From positions 1,736,001 to 1,800,000 of the forward strand of contig JAMSLZ010000006.1 of NCBI GenBank assembly GCA_026027325.1: 64,000 bases of DNA, written 5' to 3'. The stretch is from Actinomucor elegans. Its lineage: Eukaryota; Mucoromycota; Mucoromycetes; Mucorales; Mucoraceae. Numbering within the stretch: the first letter of the stretch is position 1; every line of letters begins with the position of its first letter. The notes beneath the pieces were generated by a model. The model was given only the letters and a program-made list of their open reading frames with translations. It did not search any database and was not told the DNA's origin. The position numbers were made by a program, and so were the translations under genes. Shown one piece after another: positions 34,298 through 45,993 of the stretch.

Positions 34298-37200
34298 ATG
34301 GTTAAGCAACTAGACCCACCGACTAATAGCGAGATACGAACACTCTTAGGAGACGCGACTGTGGATTCTTGGTCCCAGGATAAGGTCACTCAGTGGTTGG
34401 AAGATAAAGGCTGGGGCCAGTTCGCGTCTACCTTTGAAAGTAAGTTATTCCAAGTGTTTAAATGACTAAGCCAACAAATTGCTCTAATAGAACATGGAAT
34501 TTGTCGAGAACGATTCTTTCAAATCACACTGGCAGAACTAGTGCAGTATTTACCAAGGTAAAACTAGCTCTAGATTGAGTATGGATTGATATGTAACTTG
34601 CTTTTTTACAATAGAGCCATGACAACGTATAATGAAAGACGGAGACTTTTAAATGAAATCAGATCACTTGTTCCTACTAAACCAGGTCAAGAACATATCA
34701 CACCAACAACTCCTACAAAGGCAAGCTATTTTATTGTTAAAAAAAGTCACTTTAAATAACGTTAGGAAATAGATATCCATCAATACCAATTTACATGATT
34801 ATTCGTCAGAAAAGAGCAACCAGTTGCTGACACCTACTAGTCATCAATCACCGCGTCATTCCTCCGATCATGGTGCTATTACAGTCAGAGATAGTGGCAT
34901 AGGTTATCTGTATTCAGCCGGATCATCTTCTCCTTCACCATCAGCTTCTCCTTCTTCAGATCACCTTGTAGCGCCGTTTAGAAAGAACGCTTCTCCTACT
35001 CGATCTTCTTATTCTCCAAAAGTTGCATTTAATAAAATCAAAAACACGTTTCGTTCTCAACAAAACTCAGCTCATGCACCAAGTCCGCGATCAGTGCGGC
35101 ATGAATCGGTCGAAGAAGGCCGAGGAAAGCGAACACCACCTGCAATCCCTGCTCGTGTTTCTTCTACGCCAGACAAGATATCCAAGTTTTGGGCTACGTA
35201 TGCCAATTGGCATTCACCTTCTATACAAAGAGCATCACCATCATCGACCCATTCACCCGACCTACAGCCTCAAAAGAAAGTAAAGTAATAATAATAGCCA
35301 TATAGAACTTTTCTTATTCGTATTCTATTTTTTTGTTACCTAGTTGGATCAGCGTATTCAAATCACAGCAGATAAGGAAACCTGGTATAGTTTAAATGTG
35401 ACTAATATGAGAGATCCAGTGGCAATCAAGCAGCATATCCTGAAGAGAATGAATTTCAATGATGACTTTGATTCATATCAGTACTTTCATGAAAATGGCT
35501 CTGATCCAGGTTAGACTATTGATAATACAGCTAGCCTCCTATATTCAATTGGGTTTCTTTATTTAGATACGCCAATGGATCCACAGGAACTCATGTATTT
35601 ATGCTCCATTGCCGATCATTCGGCTTCTCAACGTATTTTAGTTAAATCCACAAGACCACTTTATAATCATCACTTTACATTATCTACTCCAGAACTAGGC
35701 CAATCACCTACTGATATACCCCAAGCTCCAAGAAAAAGGTACAGCACTTTTCATACACATACATGTATTAATTTTCAACTAACTTTTTTTTTTGTAGTCC
35801 TGCTAAAAAGAAAAGTTCACCTCAATTCAGACCTTTATGTAGAAATGCAGCTAGAAGACCTTACATCGAAAGATCTGTTGGTATTCAATTAACTGACCCA
35901 CCTCTAAAGTCACTGTATGAACCTCACCAACAATCATGGCAGCCCTCTGAACCACAGGCTTGTGCGGGTTTATGGGCTATCCCTCCTAATGCACAATCCC
36001 AACCAAGCCAGTTATGGACCATAACACCTCCTTCCCCTGTCGCCACACCTCCTCATACCAAAGTACCCAACTTGCATCCAACTACACCATCTCAACCGAC
36101 ATCGACTGCTACTGCGCCTCAACAGCAACAGCCACCATTACCACCATTACCATCATCACAGCCGCCCCTCAAACAGCATGACGCCGAGTTTTGGGGTGAA
36201 AGACCTCCTGCTCAAGTGGTATTCCAGCACATGGAACAATACTTTGATAAGCAAGATCTAGACAAAGAAGTCGCTGTTCCTGTCACCACAGAACCCACAA
36301 CATGTAAACGTACACAATCCATCCGTGTGGTCGCTCGCGAAGCCAGTCGCAAATACGGTCGTAGTATGGTGCGTCGCAAGAGCACCAAATTATGGGGCCA
36401 ACGCGTAGTAGAGCTTAAAGCACGCAGTGCGCAAGTAGTTGCACGCTTACCTTCTGTCAGTGAACACATGCGATTATCCCCTCATGCATCTCAAGTAGAA
36501 GATGTTCAATGGATTCGCGGTAAAATGATCGGCAAAGGTTCTTTTGGTCGCGTCTATATGGCATTCAGTGTAGCGACAGGTGAAGTTATTGCTGTGAAAC
36601 AGGTGGAAGTGCCCAGAACTGCCTCTGATTTACTGAACGTCATGCAGCATGATATGGTAGAAGCACTGTATCAGGAAATCATGACCTTGAGAGATCTGGA
36701 TCACGAACATATTGTGCAGTATCTAGGTTATGGCCTTGATGATGTAGAAGGCGTAATCCATATCTTTTTGGAGTATGTGTCCGGTGGAAGTGTGGCAAGT
36801 CGATTGGCTTTGCATGGCGCGTTCGATGAACACCTAACACAGTATTTTACAAGACAGATCTGTTCTGGTCTCGAGTATCTTCATTCAAAACATATTTTAC
36901 ATAGAGTAAGTCGCAAATATTGTTGCATATAATAGAGTTGACTCTCATCATGAAACTATCTAGGATATCAAAGCAGCCAATATCTTGGTGGAAGTTGATG
37001 GTATTTGTAAGATATCGGATTTCGGTCTATCGAAAAAGAACGATTATGATGAAGTCTATGACCAAAACTCTAGAATGTCCCTCCAAGGATCTATTTACTG
37101 GATGGCACCTGAAGTGGTAAAAAACGAACCATACAGTGCCAAAGTAGATATCTGGAGTTTAGGGTGCACAGTCATTGAAATGCTAACAGGTCAACGACCT

Positions 37201-37369
37201 TGGATTGCTCTCAATCAAATCGCTACTCTTTACAATGTAAGTCTAGCCTCATCATTCAAAAATTTGGTTTTAATTTTATTATTTAGCTTGGAAGATTAAA
37301 CACACCTACACTCCCCGATAATATTTCTGATTGCGCAAAGGACTTTCTCAAGCAATGCTTCATCATGTA

Positions 37370-37405
<36 letters not shown>

Positions 37406-37548
37406 TTAAGATTAGGGACTAGTAACTAAATTCGTTTTATAGTGATCCTTTGAAAAGACCCACTGCTACAGACTTGTTAGCTCACGAGTTTCTAAGACCT
37501 GACAAGTCTTTTAACTTTAAAGATTATGTCGACAAGGGCAAAATCTAA
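34298..37548 (+). CDS. STE11: Ste11/Byr2-type MAP kinase kinase kinase (SAM, Ras-association, kinase)
   Basis: Ten exons: 34298-34439, 34491-34557, 34615-34720, 34773-35279, 35344-35509, 35567-35738, 35798-36905, 36964-37236, 37287-37366 and 37443-37548, giving 908 residues. SAM domain at about 18-80 (WSQDKVTQWLEDKGWGQF, ERFFQITLAELVQYLP). Ser/Pro-rich linker. Ubiquitin-fold RA/RBD-like domain at about 275-370 (RIQITADKETWYSLNVTNM). Pro-rich stretch at about 400-510. Kinase at about 626-900: GKGSFGRVY (about 632), AVKQ Lys at about 654, HRDIKAANIL across intron 7, DFG at about 775, MAPEVV. Intron 3 appears to use a GC donor (AAG|GCAAGC); intron 9 contains 31 T. Byr2/Ste11 relays Ras or pheromone, osmotic and filamentation signals to a MAPKK. 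Confidence 0.94.
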
Positions 37549-39356
37549 ATTTATTCACTTTCCTATATAATTTTCAGTACATATAACCACATGTTTGGTA
37601 TTTCATTTTCTGCATTTAATGTTAATATATTTACTTTCTATATATCTACACTCATCATCATTTTCTTCCTCTTCATCAATACCATCCACAATAGTATTCC
37701 CCCCCCCCTCCCCCTAGTAGTAGTAGTAGTTAGATACTATTATAATAATAAACTCCCCCTCATCATTACTCCCACTAAAGATGAGGCTAAGCAGTTCACG
37801 GCATAGTTTTTGATCCAATAGACACAAACATTGATATGGATGCACAATCGCATAATAGGCATTTGTGCTCCGCAAAAGAGACCCTGTCATTAAAGAACAC
37901 ATAAGGATGTATCACAACAAACACAATACTAGAGAGTAGTGCGTGTTTTCATATGATTGGGTGGTACACCGAAGCTTGTAGGCTGATATTATATCCAGCA
38001 TAATCTTTGTAAAAGCTCAATAAAAGGATGACTGTTATGATGATAGGATCCTTTTTTTTTTATCTGTTGTTTGATGATTATTATCAATTTCTTGTTGTGC
38101 CTTAAGCAGAGCCAAGAAAGCCAAGAACGAAACAAGGTTAGACAGTGGATTTCCTACTCCTTTTTTTTGGACTTTTTATATAATTGGGTCTAGACAAAAT
38201 GTTGTTGCTATTGGGTGATTTATTGTATGGAAGCAAATCAATAAAAAAAAAATCCTTCTAGTAATTACAAGTCATATATATTAATTTTTAAACATGTTGC
38301 CATTATCATTCTTGAACTTTTACTAGATGTAGTAGCTCATTAGAAATAATGCTAATCTGATGCTATTTTAGACCGAGATCGGTTGATAGATCTATAGATC
38401 TCGTACATGAAATGCATATACTTTACGGTTGTTTATTAATAAACACGAGTATAAATTTAAGAACCCCACTCCAATAGGTCCAGTAGCTCATTCTGAATAT
38501 AAAGTGTTAAACTGATGCCAATTTTGACTAGGATCAGTGGAAAGATCTGTTGATATTGAATCTAGTGAAATTCACAGCTATTCACGAAAACTTAATATAC
38601 ATAGAGCATTTTGGTTAAATCATGGTTTTACTAAATGTAGTTATTTATTTTAAACATATATTAGTTGTCAAATGAGACATTGTGCCAAAATCTGTCGAGA
38701 AATGTAGTAGATTCGTTAAAAATGACCTGATTTCAGTTAAAAAAAAAAAACGTAGGAGACCAAACAATATCTTATTTTTGAAGGGTACAAAGATGTTATT
38801 TAAAAAGTATAGTCTATTAATGATATATGATGAGTGGATTGAAGACATAAAAATACATTGACTTTGGATTTTATTGTATAATACATAATACTCCAATTAT
38901 GATACATTTTCAGACAATCCAAAAAATTATCTTTTGTCAATACTAACTCGATGAATTAAACATGGTCTCACATATTAATTACACTATCGAATGCATAATA
39001 GTATCATGTCCGAAATTATCAAGACATATATTGCTTATTGTCAATCTTTTGTCATTAAGAAAAGTCAATGTTTACTCCAAAACTTTGAAAGGAAAGGACT
39101 ATAGTTTATATTCAGCCAGCCAATAAAAATCGTAAACTCCAAGTAATCGGAAGCTCATTAAGTGAAGCATCTCAAATTTACACTATGAAAGGTCTAAAAA
39201 GAACAGGGTTTTTATTCAAATCAAGTTTTATAGATCATCTAAAAGAAATACCATTTCTTGTCCTAGTTTCAAGTATAAATACTTTATTTTCTTGGTTTTT
39301 TTTTTTTTTTTTTACATAGTTCTTTTTATTTGTATTATAGATATATCTAAATCATC
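37549..39356. other. intergenic region with repeat copies
   Basis: No gene is supported. It contains a tandem pair of interspersed repeats (38310-38640), a C8TC5 run at about 37700-37713 and T/A runs. A T16 run (about 39299-39313) precedes the PRA1-family gene. Confidence 0.5.
38310..38640 (+). repeat. tandem pair of the interspersed ~150-nt repeat family
   Basis: Copy 1 (about 38310-38465) carries TAGTAGCTCATTAGAAATAA, GCTAATCTGATGC, GACCGAGATCGGTTGATAG, ATCTATAGATCTC and TTTATTAATAAA. Copy 2 (about 38466-38640) carries CAGTAGCTCATTCTGAATAT, TTAAACTGATGCC, TGACTAGGATCAGTGGAAAG and ATCTGTTGATATT. Block order and spacing are the same in both. Confidence 0.65.
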
Positions 39357-40081
39357 ATGTCTACACCACTTCTTTCAAGCAATGCTGCACAAGCTCTCGG
39401 AGCAGCTGCTACTGATATGGCAAGCGACGCACGTTTTTCGTTCCTTCATAGACTTCGCGAGCAGCGCTTAGCCAATATTCGACCTATTGGTGATTTCTTT
39501 GACAGAAATAGAATTAGCTTTACATCCAACTTTCATACCATTAGCCAACGTTGGAAGTAAGTTTGATTTGGTTCGACTGCGCGTTTCTTTTTTAACTGAT
39601 TCTTTGTTATAGTTACAATTTACAATATTTTTCTGCAAACTATTTTGTAGTCGTCTTGGCTCTTAGTATTTATGCCATGTAAGTATTTGTGTGTACGAAA
39701 TGAGGATTAAAGGGCTGATAGTTAAACAAATCGTTAGTATTACAAGCTGGTGGTTGGTATTTACGATTGCTTTTCTATTTGGTGGGTTTTATTTGATTTC
39801 TCGCTTGGATGGACCACTCATGATTGGTGGAAATGCTTTATCACCTTCTCAACTGTACGCGTTTTATGCTGGTGTTTCTTTTTTCCTGCTACTTTTCTCG
39901 GGAGCAACTGGTGCTATCTTTTGGATTATTGGTATGTTGTACTGTATAGCGTTTTACATGAGAATTCATTTGTCTTTTTTTTTGTTGTTGTTTAGGTGCT
40001 GCTGCTCTTATTATTTTGGGCCATGCAGCTATTCTTGAACCAGGATTGGAGGGTGATTTCTCTGCCGATGGACAAGTTTAA
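39357..40081 (+). CDS. PRA1 / Yip3 family protein (prenylated Rab acceptor)
   Basis: Four exons: 39357-39556, 39613-39678, 39738-39931 and 39996-40081, giving 181 residues. The architecture is that of PRA1 proteins: a polar N-terminus with LREQRLANIRPIGDFFD, then NYNLQYFSANYFVVVLALSIYA, and two hydrophobic hairpins (about 95-125 and 135-165). The fragments LDGPLMIGG and LFSGATGAIFWIIGAAALIIL are typical. The protein sits in ER and Golgi membranes and interacts with prenylated Rab GTPases (yeast Yip3). The second exon is short (66 nt) but completes the first hydrophobic segment. Confidence 0.9.
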
Positions 40082-40229
40082 ATTGTCGCACAATTAACTG
40101 ACTAAAGGATATTTAAAACTCTCGTTTATTTTCTTTTTTCTTTTTTCCCTCTTTTTTTTTTTCAACTTGATTGTATTACTATCAAGCCCTCGAGAAAGGA
40201 CTGGATAGACAATAAATTTCTCGATAATT

Positions 40230-43200
40230 ATGCCTACAAATAGCAGTAACAGTAGCAAAAGAGATTTGTCAAAAAGCGTCCCAACAATGGACTCTTCATC
40301 CTCACTTGGCAAGAAAAAGTTTCGGTTATTTCGACGAAAAAGTCTATTTACGCAAAACAGCAACTTAGTTTCCAGCAGTAGAAGAAGAAGCCAAAGTTGG
40401 GATAACAACAGCCATATCAATGAATTACCACATATGGTTGCTCCAACAAGTTTAATACCTGATTTTAAATTGAGAATCACAATAGAAGAAGCGAGACATT
40501 TAGCCGTAGTAATAACTTGAGAAAACAAACACCATGGCTTTTGAAAACTAAATGGATTTCCATAGGACTCTGACGCTGTCAATACGTATGCTATTGTACG
40601 TTGTTTAAATCATAGAAACAGAACACAAGTTATTAGAAAGTCTAGTCAACCCAATTGGTCTTGCTCTTTTGATATGTCTTTGAATGGTGCAAGAAAGAAA
40701 AAGACACGAGAAAGACAATGGAAGCAAGGCATTGTCATCACAATATGCTCAAAAGATCGCTTTAGATCTCAATTTCTCGGTCAAATTCAGTTACCTTTCT
40801 TTGATGACCAACAGACAGCCGATTTCATGCTCTATAATGGCATCAATAATCATGTAATTTTATGCAATTAGAAAATAATATAATATATTGATGCATTGTT
40901 TCATAGGCTAATTGGTATACATTGAACAAACCCAAACAGAGAAGACGAAAAAGATCATTATCATCAGAAGAATCACATAGCTGCGGTGAAGTCAAGGTTA
41001 AGATTGGTGTGATTACTAATGATACGCTTGCAATGAAACAAGGATGGAATACATTGGTTCAATATCATCAATCATTACCTACTAGTTCGTTTTCATCGTT
41101 ACCAGCGCCCGAAACTGGGTATTTTATGCCAAGTAATCATAGTAATAGTAGTACACCGCCATGTAACTCAAATCTTATGAACCCATCACCTTCTGACTAT
41201 TTCGGTCGACAGCGCATGCTATCCAACGACTATTATGATTCTACGCCCACTGATGCATCTTTTACCCCTACATTACCTTCAAAACGAAGAAGAAGACTCA
41301 ACAATCGAAAGAAGAAGGCTGGCATCGAAGGTAAATTTCATCCGGATGTAGTTGGTGTGACATTTCTTGAGATTTGTCACGCAACAGATTTGCCACCAGA
41401 AAAAAACTGTAAGTTTTATTTTTATTTTTATTTATTGGAAGACCACTCAATTAAGTTAATTCATCCGCCTAACTATAGTGGCGCGCACTAGTTTTGACAT
41501 GGATCCATTTGTTGTTGTTAGCTATGGCACATCGACCTTTCGTACTAGTGCTGTACGCCATAGTCTCAACCCTGAGTGGAACGAAAAACTCTTTTTCCAT
41601 GTGCGCCACAATGAAGCCAATTTCCATTTAAAGTTTACGGTGTATGATCGGGAAAAGTTTTCGGGGAATGATCTAGTGGCATGGTATCAACTTCCCATTC
41701 AAGATATTATCCAACACGCAAAAGACCGTCCATCTCAGGATTGCACAGACTGCGACCACGATTCCATCATCGAACACGAGATGGACCGCTATACTTTCCC
41801 GCTACAAATGGCTCACGCGGATAAATGGAAAAACCAACGTCCGACGTTGACCATTCGTGCCAAGTTTATGCCGTATGATCAGATTCGAAAGATGTTTTGG
41901 TTATCTTTAGCTCAAGCTTATGATGCTGAACATACTGGCTCATTGAGTCGATTGGAAGTACAGAGTATGCTGGAAACAATTGGTTCTACTATCACAGAAG
42001 CAACAATCGACAAGTTTTGGAAAAGACATAAAAAGGATCCTAAAAATGAAAGTGACGAATTGACTTTACACGAGCTAGTAGAGAGTTTGGAAAACCATAT
42101 GTTGACCGAGGGCCTGGCGCGCCCTGATATCATCGGTAGCGGATTCTCTGAAACGCCTAGGACAGATTCAAGTGTAGATCCTTTAGAGAACTTGAAAACA
42201 GGACTTGCGAATATGAATATGGGAGAAGAAGACGATGAAGACGATTTGGATAACTGTGAAGAGGACGATGAAGACGATGAAGATGATGATGACGACGACG
42301 ATGATGATGATGAAGATGATGAAGATGATGACGAAGATTGGGGCGGTATCAATGAAGATGATGAAGACGATATCATGGATAATACATTAACTACAGATGA
42401 TGATGATGAGAATTTGCCATTTGGGTCATTGGATGCAGATCAATTCGACTATGCTACACCTTTGGGTATGCCCTCAACTATAGAACATCAAGATATGGAT
42501 TTAGCAGAAGCATTGATCCAAGAAGAAGACAATATGATGCAAAGGCTGCCTGGTTCACCTGCCATCATGTCAAAATCACCGAGTTATTATTCGCCTCAAA
42601 GACGGGGTCAAGTTACAGAGAAAGTGATTCGATTAAAAGAATGTCCTATATGTCATCGTCCTAACCTTGCAAGAAGGACTCAAATGGATATCATTACCCA
42701 TGTGGCCACTTGTGCGGCTAATGATTGGACTACAGTAGATCGCTTTTTAATGGGTAACTTTTTAACTGAAGCATACGCTCAAAGACGGTAAGAAATAATT
42801 GATAGCTAAATGCAGCCTGCTTAATCTTTTTATTGTGCATCCTAGATGGTTTGTAAAGCTTGTTCGTAATGTTGGCTATGGTAAATACTCTTTGGGACGG
42901 GTAAGCACAACCATTTATCGCATTTTATAAGCCAAGAGAATATACTAATCCTTGAAACAGGACAATGCCAATATCTTTGTGCAAGACAGAAGAACAGGCC
43001 AACTCATTGAAGAAAAGATGAGTGTTTACATTCGTCTTGGTATGCGTCTTGTCTATAAGGGCATGAAGACAGGCATTCAATCCAGAGGAGCTCAACGTAT
43101 TCTTACCAACCTCACTATGAAGCAAGGTCGACGTTTTGATTCACCCAACTCTGCCAAAGAGATTCCTGCCTTCATCAAATTTCATAATATTTCTCTTTCT

Positions 43201-43987
43201 GAAGTTTGGAAACCTGTATCTAGTTTTAAAACATTTAACGAGTTCTTTTATCGAAAACTTCGTCCAGGATCAAGACCTCCTGATTCGCCTGAGGATCCTA
43301 CCATCGCTGTAAGCCCTGCAGACAGCCGCATGACCGCCTTTGAGTCAGTATCTGAAGCTACACGACTTTGGATCAAAGGTGTAGATTTCACGTTAAAGAA
43401 ATTATTGGGTACTACACAAGAATTTGATGGTGGGTCTTTGGCCGTGTTTCGATTGGCCCCGCAAGATTATCATCGATTCCATTCACCTGTAGATGGTGTT
43501 GTGACCAAGATTAAGCATATTTCGGGACAATACTATACAGTGAATCCTATGGCCATCAGAACAACGTAATTTTTTTTTTCTGTTTGTTTGTAAATTAGTA
43601 TTGTCATGCTGAACCATTTACTCTGTAGAATTGACGTGTTTGGCGAAAACGCGCGTACGGTGGTTTGGATGGATTCAAAAGAATTTGGCAAAGTGGCTGT
43701 AGTTTGCGTTGGCGCTATGCTAGTTGGATCCATCATCATTACAGCAGAAGTAGGCAGTGAGCTAAAACGAACCGATGAGATGGGTTACTTTGCCTTTGGT
43801 GGATCTACATTGATTGTTGTGTTTGAGAAGGGTAAAATGAACTTTGATCATGATCTACTGGATAATTCAGACAAAACTTTGGAAACCTTGGTAAGTCACG
43901 TAATGTTTGAAAAATGTCTTGCAAGCTCATGCTCTTTGTTTAATTTAGGTACGCGTAGGAAATCATATTGGTATGCTTCCTCAATAA
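40230..43987 (+). CDS. PSD2: phosphatidylserine decarboxylase PSD2 (C2-EF hand-PSD proenzyme)
   Basis: Eight exons: 40230-40505, 40566-40853, 40907-41408, 41479-42787, 42846-42900, 42961-43565, 43629-43890 and 43949-43987, giving 1111 residues (yeast Psd2 has 1138). A first C2-like domain at about 78-200; a second C2 at about 335-460 (FDMDPFVVVSYGTSTFRTS, NPEWNEKLFF); an EF-hand-like region (AYDAEHTGSLSRLEV); a long Asp/Glu run (nt 42230-42370); and a short zinc-finger-like segment, CPICHRPN...HVATC. The decarboxylase domain spans about 640-1111: KTFNEFFYRKL, PQDYHRFHSPVDG and the autocleavage motif FGGST with pyruvoyl-forming Ser at about 1071. The enzyme converts phosphatidylserine to phosphatidylethanolamine in endosome/Golgi/vacuole membranes. 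The last exon adds only VRVGNHIGMLPQ. Confidence 0.95.
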
Positions 43988-44160
43988 TCATTAAACCTGA
44001 TACCCTCTCTTGCTTCTTATTTATTATAATATCATGTATCTTCCATACTTATGTAACAATAAAGTGTACCATTTTTTTTCTCGCTTCAGTTGGGGGGTCT
44101 TTATTATTTACAGGTATAACGAATCATCCGTTATAAAGATATCAAATGTATATATAAGGC

Positions 44161-44933
44161 TTATTTCTGTTGTTGTTCTTCCTTTTGTTTCAATTCTGTC
44201 CTTAGAGCTTCCTCTTCATCAGCCTATATAAATAATGAACGGTTAATTTTGAATAATAGTAAACTCATACAGATTACTTGCCAGCATCTTTTGCTGATCT
44301 ATGAACCAAGCTGGTAAATGCAAGGGCAAAGTCACCAAATCCAAATCAAACAGTTCAATAAATTGCTCGTTGACATATCTTGCTTTTGTACCAGCGTAAG
44401 AACGGTACTAGAATCAAGACAAGATTGATCAGCGCAATGGTATTAAAATAGCATGCGTTCCTACCTCTGTCACAATAGAACTAAAATTCCAACCTTCCAA
44501 TTTTCTCAAACAGCCAACTAATGTTCCCGTCTCATGAATACCCGATCTAATGATATACATTAGCCCTCCTGTCATTTCTAATGGTGTGAACTATACTTTA
44601 CGTGCACATGATGAGGATAGGATGAGTTTCGACGTCCAAGATCAATTCCAAACCTTCCTTAATCAGCTCTTCAGAAACAGGTCGCCATGTTGATGGTTGT
44701 GTCGGCTTCCAAGTGGCCATACCGACATGCACAAGTTTGATATTGCCTTCTTCAATAAAGTTAGAGGTTACGCGGTTGGGCAGCTCAGGACTCAGCATAA
44801 CTAGTGTCTTGAAGCCGAATTGTTTAAGATAGGTGAAGTGAGGCTGCTGTAACATGTCTGAACGGTAAATACCAGGGGCTACGATGCCAAACTGCTCGGG
44901 TGGATTGAGTAAATTCAAATTGCTTGCACCCAT
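44161..44933 (-). CDS. OCA/Siw14-family phosphatase-like protein with degenerate active site
   Basis: Four exons on the minus strand: 44933-44602, 44546-44465, 44407-44282 and 44223-44161, giving 200 residues. The fold matches the OCA/Siw14 dual-specificity phosphatase group (PPEQFGIVAPGIYRSDML, FLKTLVMLSPE equivalent, VGCLRKLEGWNFSSIVTEYR, KARYVNEQFIELFD). The P-loop reads C-T-S-G-I-H-E-T-G: Cys110 is present, but the Arg of the Cx5R motif is Glu116, so phosphatase activity is doubtful. Some fungal OCA proteins are known or suspected pseudophosphatases acting in a complex. The last intron has a GC donor (CTG|GCAAGT); it gives the acidic/Gln-rich tail ADEEEALRTELKQKEEQQQK. Confidence 0.88.
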
Positions 44934-45993
44934 TGTGTTGTGTCTTTGTTAAAAGAGTAACTTTAATGACAAAAATCTACTTTTACCGTCCTGTTTGTTG
45001 AACATTTGATGCTCCGTTTTTATTGGTTAAGTGTTTTAAGGGCCTCGGAAAAAGCAATGGCAGACCGATGCTAGTACGTAATGTACTGTCAATAGTAGAA
45101 GCCATTGCATTGCAGTCAAATAGATATTCTAATAAATACGATAGCCCGTTCTGCATGTGAATTACATGCTAGAAGCGACATTTGGCCGAGATCTATCGAG
45201 ATCTAAAAATGATTAGCTATTTTTATAAGAAATACATATAATTTATTGCTTATCAATAACAAATGAGTGAAATCAATTGTGCTTTAGTTAAACTAAACGC
45301 CTCACAATACGTGCCAGTTCATTTTGAATATAACCTGCTAATCAGATACAACATTCACTGAAATCAGCCGAGAGATTTAGAGATGTCCAAATCGAGTATA
45401 AATCAAGAAAAAAATTGTATGGCTATTTATACCTGTAAAGCATATTTTCACAAAACTGCATTATTTATAGAGAGATGTAATAGAACTTTAGAAACATGGT
45501 ACATAATTAACATGGATTTTTTTTTTTTTTTGTCTTTGGCAAAAACTATGCATTTTTATTATCACCAAAACGCGAGTTTTTTTTTATCACTGCAGTCTGA
45601 ATCTTTTATTTAAGGGCCGCTGTCGTTGTCCGTTGTGTTTCCATTTCCGATATCCAATATAAAATGTGATCCTTTCAATTTGAGTCTCGGCCAGCTAAAC
45701 GATAACTAAAAAGCACAATCAATGAAAATGTAACTTTCAAGACAATAAAGAGACTGACTTCTCAGGGATAACAGCTAACCGAGTTTTTTTCTGTTAATTT
45801 AGTTATTCCTCTTCAGCCAATACGAATAATAGTATTTAGAATATACATTTATAGACCACTCTTCATCTGTGCCCTCCACGTCAGAGCTGTGTTTAAAAAT
45901 GAATGGTGCTCTCTGTTCATTCGCCATTTCTAGTTTCCATATCCTTTTCATATACTTTGTGTCGATTGTTTCTGTCCTTAATCTATATAAACA
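44934..45993. other. intergenic region between divergent OCA-like and SEC13 genes, with repeats
   Basis: No gene is supported. A tandem pair of interspersed repeats occupies about 45100-45440. T-runs (45519-45531, 45577-45586) and AT-rich DNA make up the rest. Confidence 0.5.
45100..45440 (+). repeat. tandem pair of the interspersed ~150-nt repeat family
   Basis: Copy 1 (about 45100-45260) has GTTCTGCATGTGAATT, ATGCTAGAAGCGACATTTGG, CCGAGATCTATCGAGATCT and ATTTATTGCTTATCAATAAC. Copy 2 (about 45285-45440) has CAGTTCATTTTGAATATAAC, CTGCTAATCAGATACAACAT and CAGCCGAGAGATTTAGAGAT. Block order equals that of the 38.3 and 54 kb copies. Confidence 0.6.

Noticed and set aside
41918..42376. 152-codon minus-strand ORF with a poly-Ser run
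   Set aside because: Antisense of the GAT/GAA acidic run in PSD2.
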